A DNA stretch of 64,000 nt from an uncultured Lachnospiraceae bacterium (GTDB taxonomy: Bacteria; Bacillota; Clostridia; Lachnospirales; Lachnospiraceae): the NCBI GenBank assembly GCA_934401915.1, contig CAKRSV010000007.1, positions 1 through 64,000 of the forward strand, given 5' to 3'. Each line of letters opens with the position of its first letter. The first letter of the stretch is position 1. Shown here piece after piece: positions 43,035 through 51,898 of this stretch. The notes beneath the pieces were generated by a model, which searched no databases, was not told where the DNA came from, and saw only the letters and a program-made list of their open reading frames with translations. The position numbers were made by a program, and so were the translations under genes.

Positions 43035-43475
43035 TCAGATCTCCATCTGCACTTTTGCCAGCCCGTTCTGGATCAGCTCCAGCATCCGCTCCTGTTTTCC
43101 TTGCAGATACAGATAGCCGCACAGCGCCTCAAGTCCTGTCGCTTTCCGGTACTCAATGATCGAAGCGTTCTTCGCCGAGGTGTACGACTTGGCGTTTCTT
43201 CCGCGGTGGTAGACTGCCTCCTCTTCGTCTGTCAGCTCGCTTTCCAGTGCGTCGATGATCTGCGCCTGTACCCTTGCATTTACATACTTCACTGCCTTCT
43301 TGTGCAGATTGTTGGCAGACCGGTTTCCTCTCTCGACCACGATCGTGCGGATCACCAGATCATAGATGGCGTCTCCGATATAGGCAAGCGTCAGCGGCGA
43401 ATAGGTTCTGATATCTACCTCTTCACAGGCAAATCGCTGCTTGATCGCGTCCAGAATTGTTATGCTCTCTTCCAT
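43035..43475 (-). CDS. mrnC: Mini-ribonuclease III
   Basis: 146 residues, an RNase III catalytic domain without the double-stranded RNA-binding domain. Motifs: LAYIGDAIYDLVIR with the catalytic Asp, NNLHKKAVKYVNA, and YHRGRNAKSYTSAKNAS. It matures 23S rRNA in Firmicutes. Its start overlaps cysS by 16 bases, which is usual for this operon. Confidence 0.93.
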   Translation of the reverse strand: MEESITILDAIKQRFACEEVDIRTYSPLTLAYIGDAIYDLVIRTIVVERGNRSANNLHKKAVKYVNARVQAQIIDALESELTDEEEAVYHRGRNAKSYTSAKNASIIEYRKATGLEALCGYLYLQGKQERMLELIQNGLAKVQMEI

Positions 43476-44866
43476 TTTACTCCTTCGCGTGTATCCTCCA
43501 GCATGATTCCCTGTGCAAGCAGCGTGTCCCTGATCTCATCCGCGCGGGCAAAGTTCTTCGCCTTCCTTGCGTCCTGACGCTCCTGGATGAGCGCTTCGAT
43601 CTGGGAATCCAGAATCTCCTCCTGTTTCTCTACGACCAGTCCGCAGATGTCGGACAGCATCACGATCTCTTCTTTCACAGCCTGAATAAACGCCTTGCTG
43701 GATCCTTCCGTCACCTTCGTGTTGGCAAACTTCACCAGATCAAAAATAGCCGTAACTGCATCTGCCGTATTAAAGTCATCATCCATGGCTTCGTCAAACG
43801 CCGTGATGTAACCCTTTGCCTCGTCAAGCAGCGTCTTTTCCTCGTCGCTCAGTTCACCCTGTGCATTTTTCAGCATAAAGTTCAGGTTTTCCACGCAGGT
43901 CAGAATACGGTCCAGACCGTTCTTGGCAGCCTCCATCAGATCGGCGCTGAAATTCAGCGGGCTTCTGTAGTGCGCTGAGAGCATGAAGAACCGAAGCACC
44001 TGAAGGTCATATTTTTCTGCAATATCGCGCACGGTAAAGAAATTGCCGAGCGACTTGGACATCTTCTTATTATCAATATTCAAAAAGCCGTTGTGCATCC
44101 AGTATCTTGCAAAGGTCTTGCCGTTTGCCGCCTCCGACTGCGCGATCTCATTTTCATGGTGCGGGAAGATCAGATCCTCGCCGCCCGCATGGATGTCGAT
44201 CTCGTCTCCGAGGTATTTTTTGCTCATCACGGAGCACTCGATATGCCAGCCTGGACGTCCCTGGCACCAGGGTGACTCCCAGTACGGCTCCCCTTCCTTC
44301 TTCGGCTTCCACAGCACGAAATCAAGCGGATCCTGCTTCTGATCCTCTCCGGACACCAGCAGCGAACGGTTGCCGCTCCTCAGATCGTCCAGATTCTTAT
44401 GGGAAAGTTTTCCGTACTCTTTGAAACTTCTCGTCTTATAGTAGACCGTCCCGTCTTCTGCCACGTAGGCGTGCCCCTTGTCGATCAGCGTCTGTATCAT
44501 ATCGATCATGCCTGCGATCTCTTTCGTAGCCTGCGGATGGGTGGTCGCCGGCTTCACGTGCAGCGCCTCCATATCCTTCTTGCACTCCGCGATATAGCGC
44601 TCAGAGATCACCTCCGACGCAACGCCCTCTTCATTTGCCTTCTTGATGATCTTATCATCCACATCCGTAAAATTGGAGACGTAATTGACCGCATAGCCCT
44701 TGTGCTCCATATATCTTCTCACCGTGTCAAATACGATCATCGGTCTTGCATTTCCGATATGGATCAGGTTGTAGACGGTCGGTCCACATACGTACATGCT
44801 TACCTTTCCTTCCTCCAAAGGAACAAACTCTTCTTTTCTTCTGGACAGCGTGTTAAAAATCTTCAT
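43460..44866 (-). CDS. cysS: cysteinyl-tRNA synthetase
   Basis: 468 residues, full length. The zinc Cys27 and HIGH-type motif (HIGN, 36-39) are in CGPTVYNLIHIGNARP; KMSKS appears as KKMSKSLGNF; the DALR and C-terminal domains follow. It charges tRNA-Cys. It is the second gene after cysE and shares the cysteine T-box leader. Confidence 0.97.
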   Translation of the reverse strand: MKIFNTLSRRKEEFVPLEEGKVSMYVCGPTVYNLIHIGNARPMIVFDTVRRYMEHKGYAVNYVSNFTDVDDKIIKKANEEGVASEVISERYIAECKKDMEALHVKPATTHPQATKEIAGMIDMIQTLIDKGHAYVAEDGTVYYKTRSFKEYGKLSHKNLDDLRSGNRSLLVSGEDQKQDPLDFVLWKPKKEGEPYWESPWCQGRPGWHIECSVMSKKYLGDEIDIHAGGEDLIFPHHENEIAQSEAANGKTFARYWMHNGFLNIDNKKMSKSLGNFFTVRDIAEKYDLQVLRFFMLSAHYRSPLNFSADLMEAAKNGLDRILTCVENLNFMLKNAQGELSDEEKTLLDEAKGYITAFDEAMDDDFNTADAVTAIFDLVKFANTKVTEGSSKAFIQAVKEEIVMLSDICGLVVEKQEEILDSQIEALIQERQDARKAKNFARADEIRDTLLAQGIMLEDTREGVKWKRA

Positions 44867-44886
44867 CTGACTCTCTCCCTCTTTCT

Positions 44887-45555
44887 CTATTTCTCTGCTC
44901 GCATAACCTTCAGTTCTCTCTCCAGATCCAGCAGACGGTTCGTCAGCTCGACATTGGCTCTCTGAAGATCCATGATGTCTTCTCTTACCGGATCAGGCAA
45001 ATCTACCTGATCCAGTTCCTCCTGCGGCAGCGCCTTATTGTTGCGCTTCACTACACGCCCCGGCACGCCTACCACCGTCGAATTTGGCGGCACCTCTTCC
45101 AGCACTACGCTTCCGGCGCCGATCTTGCTGTTATCTCCGATCTTAAAGGACCCGAGCACCTTGGCTCCCGTACTGATCATCACGTTGTTTCCGATGGTCG
45201 GATGTCTCTTGCCCTGTTCCTTTCCGGTTCCTCCCAGCGTCACGCCCTGGTACAGCGTCACATTGTCTCCGATGATGCTCGTCTCTCCGATGATCACTCC
45301 GTTGCCGTGGTCGATAAACAACCCTTTGCCGATCTGCGCTCCCGGATGGATCTCGATCCCGGTCTTGCGCACGCCCTTCTGGGAGACCCATCTTGCCCAG
45401 AAATAGTGCTTTTTCAGGTACAGCCTGTGGGCTATCCGATAGTATATCATCACCTTGAAGCTCGGATACAGAAAGACCTCCATATCCGAATGGATCGCCG
45501 GATCTCTCTCACGTATGATTCTGATTTCTTCCCGGATACTCTTGATGAAACCCAT
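44887..45555 (-). CDS. cysE: serine O-acetyltransferase
   Basis: 222 residues. An N-terminal helical part (about 1-70) is followed by a left-handed beta-helix of hexapeptide repeats (GIEIHPGAQIGKGLFIDHGN, then GVIIGETSIIG) with the catalytic His in DHGNG. It acetylates serine to O-acetylserine for cysteine synthesis. The ATG at 45555 is used, after AGGAAGGA; the slightly longer frame starts at TTG on top of that site. It is the first gene behind the T-box, so low charged tRNA-Cys raises both cysteine synthesis and CysS. Confidence 0.93.
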   Translation of the reverse strand: MGFIKSIREEIRIIRERDPAIHSDMEVFLYPSFKVMIYYRIAHRLYLKKHYFWARWVSQKGVRKTGIEIHPGAQIGKGLFIDHGNGVIIGETSIIGDNVTLYQGVTLGGTGKEQGKRHPTIGNNVMISTGAKVLGSFKIGDNSKIGAGSVVLEEVPPNSTVVGVPGRVVKRNNKALPQEELDQVDLPDPVREDIMDLQRANVELTNRLLDLERELKVMRAEK

Positions 45556-45593
45556 ATACGTCAAATCCTTCCTGCATAAATTATCGTCTGATT

Positions 45594-45905
45594 TTAAATA
45601 GGTAAAACGCCATACAGCAAAAAAACCACCGATCTTCGCCCTTTCCTTTCGGAAAACAGAGACGAATAAATCCGCGGTTCCACTCTACTTAAAGAATACA
45701 TCCGTATTCTTTCCCTCATGCCCTGTAACGGAGGCTGACCGTACCGAAGTACACAGACAGGCAGACTGTCCTTCTCCCGGCAGGACTCCCGGGCGCACTT
45801 CCCTTTTCTTTCCCGAAGACCGCTTGCAGCCGGTGACGGTCTATCTCTGTCTTTCCGGAAAAGGTACTCTTCCCTCTCAGTGTCCATGCTCTGTATGTCA
45901 TCTAT
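45594..45905 (-). promoter_or_regulatory. T-box riboswitch, cysteine-specific
   Basis: The - strand has the T-box sequence AGAGTGGAACCGCGG (45672-45686) followed by a terminator with GGTGG and seven T (about 45620-45675). Stem I upstream contains an AGTA loop (GAAGAGTACC) and, on its 3' arm, GGAAGTGCGCC with TGC, a Cys codon, at the expected specifier position. It controls cysE-cysS. The specifier call is by position, not by folding. Confidence 0.92.
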
Positions 45906-45913
45906 CTGTTATT

Positions 45914-45942
45914 AGAATATGCAAAAGAGAGCGATTTGTCAA
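45914..45942 (-). promoter_or_regulatory. promoter of the cysE operon
   Basis: TTGACA (45937-45942), 17-bp spacer, TATTCT (45914-45919) on the - strand. The -35 lies inside the loop of the upstream gene's terminator. Confidence 0.8.
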
Positions 45943-45957
45943 CCGTTATTCGCTCTC
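45927..45957 (-). terminator. terminator of the response-regulator gene
   Basis: GAGAGCGA and TCGCTCTC (45950-45957 and 45927-45934) form a perfect 8-bp stem followed by TTTT on the - strand. The loop holds the -35 of the cysE promoter. Confidence 0.75.
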
Positions 45958-46662
45958 GACCATCCGGTAGCCTACGCCGATCTCCGTAAAAATATACTGC
46001 GGATCCGCCGGATTCGTCTCCAGCTTTCTGCGTATGTTCGCCATATTCACACGAAGGATCCGGTTATTGCTGTCCGTGTACGGTCCCCACACATGGGAAA
46101 GCAGCGCGTCGTAGGTGACCACACAGCCGGCATTCTGTGCCAGAAACGTCAGGATCTTATACTCGATCTGCGTAAAATGCAGGATGTTTCCCTGCAGCGT
46201 GACCACGTGCTTGTCGTAGTCGATGACAAGCTCTCCCGCACGGTACTGGGGCGTATCTCCCTCCCCCACCGTCTTGCTCTGGCTCGCGTGCCTGAGCGAG
46301 GTCCGGATCCTTGCCAGAAGCTCTGAGGTTCCAAAGGGCTTGGTGATGTAATCGTCCGCCCCCGCGTCCAGCGCCTCCACTTTTTCCTTCTCCTGACTTC
46401 TCGCAGAGATGACCAGGATCGGAATGTTCGTCCAGCTCCTCAGTCTCCGTATCACTTCCATTCCGTCCATATCCGGAAGTCCCAGATCCAACAGGATCAG
46501 ATCCGGACACAGGGACGCTGCCAGCGCCAGCCCGCTCTGCGCCGTCTGGACAAAATCCACCTTATACGACTGCGCCCGTAGCGACGTCGAAATAAAGTTG
46601 CATATATTTCTCTCGTCCTCTATCAGCAAAATCTGCTTTCGTATCACGTTGTTCCCACTCAT
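45946..46662 (-). CDS. OmpR-family response regulator, KdpE-like
   Basis: 238 residues. Receiver domain with acidic pair Glu15-Asp16, phosphoacceptor Asp59 in LLDLGLPDMDG, and Lys in ITKPF; C-terminal winged helix (about 135-235, HVVTLQGNILHFTQIEYKIL, RVNMANIRRKLE, TEIGVGYRM). The sequence is of the KdpE type. It is preceded by a DUF4118 kinase on the same strand, stop to start within 4 bases. No kdpFABC genes are in the window, so potassium control is not shown. Confidence 0.88.
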   Translation of the reverse strand: MSGNNVIRKQILLIEDERNICNFISTSLRAQSYKVDFVQTAQSGLALAASLCPDLILLDLGLPDMDGMEVIRRLRSWTNIPILVISARSQEKEKVEALDAGADDYITKPFGTSELLARIRTSLRHASQSKTVGEGDTPQYRAGELVIDYDKHVVTLQGNILHFTQIEYKILTFLAQNAGCVVTYDALLSHVWGPYTDSNNRILRVNMANIRRKLETNPADPQYIFTEIGVGYRMVESE

Positions 46663-46665
46663 ATA

Positions 46666-47745
46666 TCAGACCGAACCTTTCTCTTTGCCCGTGCTCCGCG
46701 GCAGTGAAAAATAAAATTCCGACCCCTGCTCATGGTTGACCGCATAGATCGTTCCATCATGCGCATGGATGATCGTCTTACAGATCGACAGACCAATACC
46801 GATCCCCCGGTTGGAATCCGAAACTTTGTTTTCTCCGTACGGCGTTCCGTCAAAGATCGTCTGCAATCTGTCCGGCGCAATTCCGATCCCGTAATCCCTC
46901 ACATGGAACGACACGGTATCCGGATGCTCCTCCACGAAACAGCACACCGGCTTCACACTCTTCGAGTGAACCAGTGCATTTTCCAAAAGATTGATCAGCA
47001 CCTGCTCGATCAGCACGGCGTCCATCGGGATCATCACAAGACTTTCCGGCACCGACACCTCGATCTGCGCGTCCGGGATCCGCTTCTTGATCCGTTGGAT
47101 TGCAGCCGCCACGATCTCTTCCACCGGCTCCTCCGTCTTTTTGACCTTACTGTCCTTATTCTGGATCCTGGTGACTGTCAGCAGGTTCTCCACCATGTTG
47201 AGCAGCCATACCGCATCCTCCTGCACCTGTCCTACCATCTCGCGTTTTTCCTGCTCCGAAAGGATATCATAATTCTCCAGATAGGAAGCGCTCGAGCCAA
47301 GGATCGTTGTCAGCGGCGTCCGCAGGTCATGGGAGATCGCGCGCAGAAGATTTGCACGCATCTTTTCCTTCTCTGCCTCCGCAAGCAGTCTGTCGCGCTC
47401 CGCAATGATCTGTGTCTGCTGTTTCATATGCGCCGTCATCGTACTCGTCAAAAGCGTCACCGCCAGCATTTCAAGGAAGGTGATCGGATAACCTGTCAAA
47501 GTAAAATTCAGCGCGAAAAAGGGATAAGTGAACAGATAATTTACACAGATGACAGCCACCAGCGAAGCGATGATTCCATACAGATAGCCCTCTGTCATGC
47601 GAACGATCAGAAATAGTGCCAGAATATAGATCAAGGCAATATTAGCCGTATTCCCCGGCACCAGAATAAACAATCCGTAAGCCACTAAAGTAGCAAAAAG
47701 CATCCCGAAAAGCGTGATGCTCCAATAAACCAGCTTTTTCTTCAT
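46666..47745 (-). CDS. DUF4118 sensor histidine kinase (KdpD C-terminal type)
   Basis: 359 residues. Four membrane helices (about 5-105) form the DUF4118 module of KdpD; then a DHp domain with His139 in RAISHDLRTPL, and an ATPase domain with N box LLENALVHS, G1 DYGIGI and G2 GIGIGLSIC. It lacks the KdpD universal-stress and N-terminal sensor domains of the full protein, so it senses through the membrane part or a partner. A weak AGGT precedes the ATG. Confidence 0.88.
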   Translation of the reverse strand: MKKKLVYWSITLFGMLFATLVAYGLFILVPGNTANIALIYILALFLIVRMTEGYLYGIIASLVAVICVNYLFTYPFFALNFTLTGYPITFLEMLAVTLLTSTMTAHMKQQTQIIAERDRLLAEAEKEKMRANLLRAISHDLRTPLTTILGSSASYLENYDILSEQEKREMVGQVQEDAVWLLNMVENLLTVTRIQNKDSKVKKTEEPVEEIVAAAIQRIKKRIPDAQIEVSVPESLVMIPMDAVLIEQVLINLLENALVHSKSVKPVCCFVEEHPDTVSFHVRDYGIGIAPDRLQTIFDGTPYGENKVSDSNRGIGIGLSICKTIIHAHDGTIYAVNHEQGSEFYFSLPRSTGKEKGSV

Positions 47746-47771
47746 ATCGTACCTATAACGCCTTTCTTCCC

Positions 47772-47797
47772 CTTATCCGCAGCGATCTGCGGATAAG
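47772..47797. other. perfect 10-bp hairpin in the leader of the kinase gene
   Basis: CTTATCCGCA and TGCGGATAAG with a 6-base loop. No T tract follows on either strand, so it is not an intrinsic terminator; it could stabilise or separate the transcript between the 47-residue gene and the kinase. Confidence 0.6.
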
Positions 47798-47842
47798 AAG
47801 ACAGGAATATGAATACCCGGCTGTGTCAGCCAGAGCAGGCGT

Positions 47843-47986
47843 TTAGTCATTCATGGATATACCGAATCTCAGATGTCTGTAAAACTTCCACACAATGATC
47901 GCAGGCATCGCAAACATAAGATATGCACTGCTGAGAATTCCGGCTGCTCCGCCGATGATACAGATAATCCAAAGTCCTATACTCAT
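47843..47986 (-). CDS. 47-residue membrane protein upstream of the kinase
   Basis: MSIGLWIICIIGGAAG continues through LSSAYLMFAMPAIIVW and ends FRHLRFGISMND-like (WKFYRHLRFGISMND). One hydrophobic span (about 4-33) is followed by a basic tail. GGAGGG sits 6 bases before the ATG at 47986, a good ribosome site. It is 97 bases ahead of the DUF4118 kinase on the same strand. It is not KdpF-like in sequence. A small regulator or sensor partner of the kinase is possible but unproven. Confidence 0.7.
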   Translation of the reverse strand: MSIGLWIICIIGGAAGILSSAYLMFAMPAIIVWKFYRHLRFGISMND

Positions 47987-48123
47987 TTCTGTCCCTCCAT
48001 ACAATTACCTTACTTTTCCCTCTCGGGATCTGTCATCATTGTAAAGATTTTTACAAAATTCTGGTATAGGACTGCCCGCTTCTTAACACAAACCGAACAG
48101 GGTTTTAGCATTTTCTTAACATA

Positions 48124-48663
48124 CTATCTTTTAGGACAGCCGCCGCAGCCGCCACAGCCACTGGCGCCCACATCCGCGCTGTAAAGCTCTCTGGGTGTTG
48201 CGAGCATACAGATCGCCTGTGCCGAGATTCCTTCCCCGGCCCCGGTAAAGCCGAGTCCTTCCTCCGTCGTCGCCTTCACGTTGACCTGCTCCACCTCGAT
48301 CTTCAGCGCTCCCGCGATATTCTCCCGCATCTGGTCGATGTACGGGCGCATCTTGGGCGCCTGCGCGATGATCGTCGCATCGATATTCTCGATCAGAAAC
48401 GCCTGCTCCTCCAACAGCTCCCCCACTTTCCGGAGAAGCTCCATGGAATCCGCATCCTTGTATGCGTTGTCCGTGTCCGGGAAATGCCTGCCGATATCTC
48501 CCAGCGCAGCCGCTCCCAGCAGGGCGTCCATCACCGCATGCAGAAGCACATCCGCATCCGAGTGGCCCAGTAGTCCCTTTTCATAGGGGATCTCTACCCC
48601 GCCTATCACACATTTTCTATTTTCCGTAAGGCGATGCACATCATAGCCCATTCCTATTCTCAT
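48124..48663 (-). CDS. ispF: 2-C-methyl-D-erythritol 2,4-cyclodiphosphate synthase
   Basis: 179 residues, about 20 longer than usual. It makes MEcPP in the MEP isoprenoid pathway. Metal ligands Asp8 and His10 in [31 protein letters not shown] and the terminal [14 protein letters not shown] motif are intact. The extra C-terminus, [18 protein letters not shown], has three Cys in a Gly-rich tail not needed for the known fold. It is transcribed alone. Confidence 0.95.
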   Translation of the reverse strand: MRIGMGYDVHRLTENRKCVIGGVEIPYEKGLLGHSDADVLLHAVMDALLGAAALGDIGRHFPDTDNAYKDADSMELLRKVGELLEEQAFLIENIDATIIAQAPKMRPYIDQMRENIAGALKIEVEQVNVKATTEEGLGFTGAGEGISAQAICMLATPRELYSADVGASGCGGCGGCPKR

Positions 48664-48770
48664 GGATACCTCCTTGTCTGACCACGCGGCTTTCGCTTCG
48701 CATCCGTCCGTTCAAAGCCGCGCACGTTTCTTTTTTACAACACCTTTATTATACACAATCCCCGTCCGGA

Positions 48771-50102
48771 TTACAAAGCCGCCTTTTTCCCTGTATATCT
48801 GCGGTAAAAGACAAAGGACATCACCGTTGCGATCGTCCAGCCAAACGGCCAGGAAAGCCAGATCCCTCTTGCTCCCATGCCCGCTGAAAAGACGTAGGCA
48901 AGGATCACCCGCAGGATCAGGTCTGTAAACGTGGAGAGCATAAACTGCCGCATCTGCTCCGCGCCGCGCAGCACACCGTCCGCCACCAGCTTGACCGCCA
49001 CCACAAAATAAAACGGCGTCACGATCCGCAGAAATTCCATTCCTGTTTTCAGCGCGTCGCTTCCCGTGTCATCCATAAAGAGGAGCAGCATCTGTCTCCC
49101 CAGGAAAAAATACAGCAGGAAAAAGGGCACCACCACACAGACCGCCATCTTCATTCCCGTGCGGAAACCCGCCGCGATCCGCTCCTTCCTGCCCGCGCCC
49201 AGATTCTGCGCGGTAAAGCCGGAGACGCCGTTTCCCAACGTGGTAAATCCCGTGATGACAAAGGTATTGAGCTTGATCGCCGCGGAATATCCCGCGATAA
49301 CACCCGATCCGTAAGAGTTTACCCGGCTCTGGATAAAGATATTGCCGATCGAGACAAAGCTCTGCTGCAGGATGCTCGGGATCGCGATCTTCCCGATATT
49401 TCCAAGAAGCTCCCAGGAAAACCAGGGTGCGCGCTCCGGCGTCTGGATCTCCCCGATCCTTTTTCGAAAGACGAGCAGGGAAAGCACACAGGCTACCCCC
49501 TGCGCCAGAAACGTCGCCCATGCCACACCGGCAACGCCCCATTCAAAGATCTTCACAAACACGAAATCCAGAATGATATTTCCGATGGAGGAGCCGATCA
49601 GGAAATACAGCGGCGTTTTTGAGTCCCCAAGCGAATTAAACATTCCCGTCGTGACATTATATAGAAACAGAAAGACAAAGCCGGCTATGTAGATCCTGAG
49701 GTAGAGCGCTCCCTGATCGAAGATGTTCTCCGGCGTCTGGATGGCTCTCATCATGGCGGGCGTCAGGAACAGCCCTGCCACGGTAAGCACGATCGAAAGA
49801 ATGAGACCTGACAGAAGTGTTGTCGACACCGCCGTTCTCAGCTTTCCGAACTGCTTCGCACCAAAGAGCTGGGAAATGACCACCGCACAGCCGATATTGC
49901 TTCCTACCGCCACTGCCATGAAGATCATAGTGATCGGGTAGGACGCCCCCACCGCCGCGAGTGCGTCTTCCCCGGCAAATTTTCCGGCGATCATGCTGTC
50001 CGCCATGTTGTACAGCTGCTGGAACACAACGCTGATAAACATCGGCAGCGTATAGCGTATCAATGTCTTTTGTGGATTTCCCTGTGTCAGATCCTGAATC
50101 AT
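48771..50102 (-). CDS. MATE-family multidrug/Na+ antiporter
   Basis: 443 residues, twelve predicted membrane helices in two MatE repeats (GNPQKTLIRYTLPMFISVVF, then NMADSMIAGKFAGEDALAAVG in the first; IPSILQQSFVSIGNIFIQSR in the second). It exports organic cations or metabolites using Na+ or H+ exchange. The ATG at 50102, after AAGGGAAGGAAAG, is used; a longer frame begins at GTG without a site. The substrate is unknown. Confidence 0.9.
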   Translation of the reverse strand: MIQDLTQGNPQKTLIRYTLPMFISVVFQQLYNMADSMIAGKFAGEDALAAVGASYPITMIFMAVAVGSNIGCAVVISQLFGAKQFGKLRTAVSTTLLSGLILSIVLTVAGLFLTPAMMRAIQTPENIFDQGALYLRIYIAGFVFLFLYNVTTGMFNSLGDSKTPLYFLIGSSIGNIILDFVFVKIFEWGVAGVAWATFLAQGVACVLSLLVFRKRIGEIQTPERAPWFSWELLGNIGKIAIPSILQQSFVSIGNIFIQSRVNSYGSGVIAGYSAAIKLNTFVITGFTTLGNGVSGFTAQNLGAGRKERIAAGFRTGMKMAVCVVVPFFLLYFFLGRQMLLLFMDDTGSDALKTGMEFLRIVTPFYFVVAVKLVADGVLRGAEQMRQFMLSTFTDLILRVILAYVFSAGMGARGIWLSWPFGWTIATVMSFVFYRRYTGKKAAL

Positions 50103-50193
50103 TTCTCTTAATCTTTCCTTCCCTTTTGCCGTTTCCGGTTCTCTCCATAACACAAGACCGATGCCCTGACAGCACCGGTCTCTTCGGATGATC

Positions 50194-50961
50194 TTATCCT
50201 TTATTTTTCTCGTAGATGATCTGGAGTCCCTTGAGCAGAAGATCCTCGTCCAGATGGATCTCCTTGTGACAGTGCGGCACGATCTTTTTGGCCAGTCCGC
50301 CGGTTGCGATCACCGTCGCCTTGCTTCCCAGCTCTTCCTCGATCCGCTCAATGATCCCGTCAAGCGCCGCCGCGTTGCTGTAAACAATACCGCTTTTCAT
50401 ACAGTCGATGGTATTCCTGCCGATCACCTTTTTGGGCGCCTCGATCCCCACGCCCGCAAGCAGGGACGCATTGGCTGTCAGTGCGTCAAGGGAAACCCTT
50501 ACGCCTGGAAGGATCATCCCTCCGAGACACGCCTTGTTCTCATCGATGACCGTCACCGTCGTCGCCGTACCCATATCGATGATAATCTGCGGAACCGGAT
50601 AGTCTGCGATTCCTGCAACTGCCGCCGCCACCAGATCGGCGCCCACCTGTCCGGGCTGATCCAGAAGCAGATTCAGTCCTGTCTTGATCCCGGGACCGAT
50701 CACCAGCACCTTCTTATGGAGGATCTTCTCCGCCGCCAGCTTTGCGACATTCGTCACCTGTGGAACGACTGAGGAAATGATCCCGCCCTCGATATCTGCC
50801 GGTTTGATCTTATAGATATCCAGCACCGTCTTCATATCCACGGCATACTCGATCTCTGTCTTTGTCCTGACTGTTGACAGCCGCTCGATAAACACCGGCT
50901 TCTCATTCTCGATACAGCCGATCACAATGTTTGTATTTCCTATATCTATCGCTAAAATCAT
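50194..50961 (-). CDS. coaX: type III pantothenate kinase
   Basis: 255 residues of the ASKHA fold: phosphate motif DIGNTNIVIG at 5-14, the GADLVAAAVAG segment, and DMGTATTVTVID. It phosphorylates pantothenate in the first step of CoA synthesis and, being type III, is not inhibited by CoA. AAAGGA precedes the ATG. It follows an ECF S-component gene by 36 bases, so uptake and phosphorylation of pantothenate are probably coupled. Confidence 0.95.
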   Translation of the reverse strand: MILAIDIGNTNIVIGCIENEKPVFIERLSTVRTKTEIEYAVDMKTVLDIYKIKPADIEGGIISSVVPQVTNVAKLAAEKILHKKVLVIGPGIKTGLNLLLDQPGQVGADLVAAAVAGIADYPVPQIIIDMGTATTVTVIDENKACLGGMILPGVRVSLDALTANASLLAGVGIEAPKKVIGRNTIDCMKSGIVYSNAAALDGIIERIEEELGSKATVIATGGLAKKIVPHCHKEIHLDEDLLLKGLQIIYEKNKG

Positions 50962-50997
50962 CTGCTATCCTTTCCGCATATCCGCCGTTTCGCGTCT

Positions 50998-51576
50998 TTA
51001 GTCTGCAACCGTATTCTTTCCGATCCGGATGATCTGGACGATCGCGGAACTCAGTACGATATTGACTGCCATCTCGATCAGGAAATTCACGCCCACCAGC
51101 GCCAGGATCATATAGGTTCCTGCTGACGTATAACCGCTGGCTGCCGCCCACTCGTTGATCGTCGGCATAAAGAACGCAAGACATCCCAAAAGGAATACGC
51201 CGGTGTTGACGCAGGGGCAGATGACCGCTGCAGCCACAACCGCTGCCACCCGGTTCTTCGACGCAAGCAGACGATAGATCAGTCCCGCTGCCAGTCCGCA
51301 AAGAAGTCCTTTGGCAAGCACGGTGACGACTGTTCCCGGCACGCTGATCGCAAGAAACGCCGCTGCGTCAGTGATCAGGACCACAATTCCGAATACCAGA
51401 CCAAGCCATGCTCCCGCCTTGTATCCGTAAAGAGCCGCTCCCACTACGATCGGTACGAGCACAAGCGAAATGTTGAAGAGTCCCGTCGGTCTGATAAAGA
51501 CCGCCAGTGCCTGAAGCACGACGACGATCGCCGTCAGAAGTCCTACGCCTACGATGGTTTTTGTGTTACTTTTCAT
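50998..51576 (-). CDS. panT: ECF transporter S component, probably pantothenate-specific
   Basis: 192 residues with about six hydrophobic segments (TIVGVGLLTAIVVVLQALAV; NISLVLVPIVVGAALYGYKA; GLLCGLAAGLIYRLL and others), the layout of an ECF S-component that binds vitamin and docks to an EcfAA'T module encoded elsewhere. Pantothenate is inferred only from its operon with coaX. AAGGAGG precedes the ATG. The symbol is provisional. Confidence 0.75.
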   Translation of the reverse strand: MKSNTKTIVGVGLLTAIVVVLQALAVFIRPTGLFNISLVLVPIVVGAALYGYKAGAWLGLVFGIVVLITDAAAFLAISVPGTVVTVLAKGLLCGLAAGLIYRLLASKNRVAAVVAAAVICPCVNTGVFLLGCLAFFMPTINEWAAASGYTSAGTYMILALVGVNFLIEMAVNIVLSSAIVQIIRIGKNTVAD

Positions 51577-51744
51577 ATTTACTTTTCCTCCTTGTTATTA
51601 TTCCCACTGCAAAATTCCGTTTTGCTGCTCTCTGCCGCTGTGACAGTTTCTGCTTCTGTCCCTCTCGGGTGCAGTACAGATCGTCTGTGCAAAAACAGTT
51701 TTCCGTATGCAGTATCCGGGATACAACACAACAGTTACAGAGCG

Positions 51745-51773
51745 ATTATAAATAAAAAAACGAAAAAAAGCAA
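51745..51773 (-). promoter_or_regulatory. promoter of the ECF-coaX operon
   Basis: TTGCTT (51768-51773), 17-bp T-rich spacer, TATAAT (51745-51750) on the - strand. The leader to the start codon is about 160 bases and contains short dyads, but I see no known riboswitch in it. Confidence 0.65.
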
Positions 51774-51824
51774 CTTTCTTTGCCTATGTTCCCCTTTTAA
51801 TACATCCGTTTTCCAAAGAATCCC

Positions 51825-51852
51825 TTGTAAATCCTCCCGCCGCGTGTATACT
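51825..51852 (+). promoter_or_regulatory. promoter of purC
   Basis: TTGTAA (51825-51830), 16-bp spacer, TATACT (51847-51852), about 40 bases before the start. Confidence 0.6.
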
Positions 51853-51898
51853 GAAAGGGTAAACGCAAAACAATTTTCTTATAAAAGTGAGGTTCACC

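Noticed and set aside
47843..47986. KdpF subunit
   Set aside because: The sequence lacks the short KdpF pattern and no kdpA/B/C follows.
51577..51744. Riboswitch in the leader of the ECF-coaX operon
   Set aside because: Only short dyads are visible; no known aptamer core or terminator could be identified.
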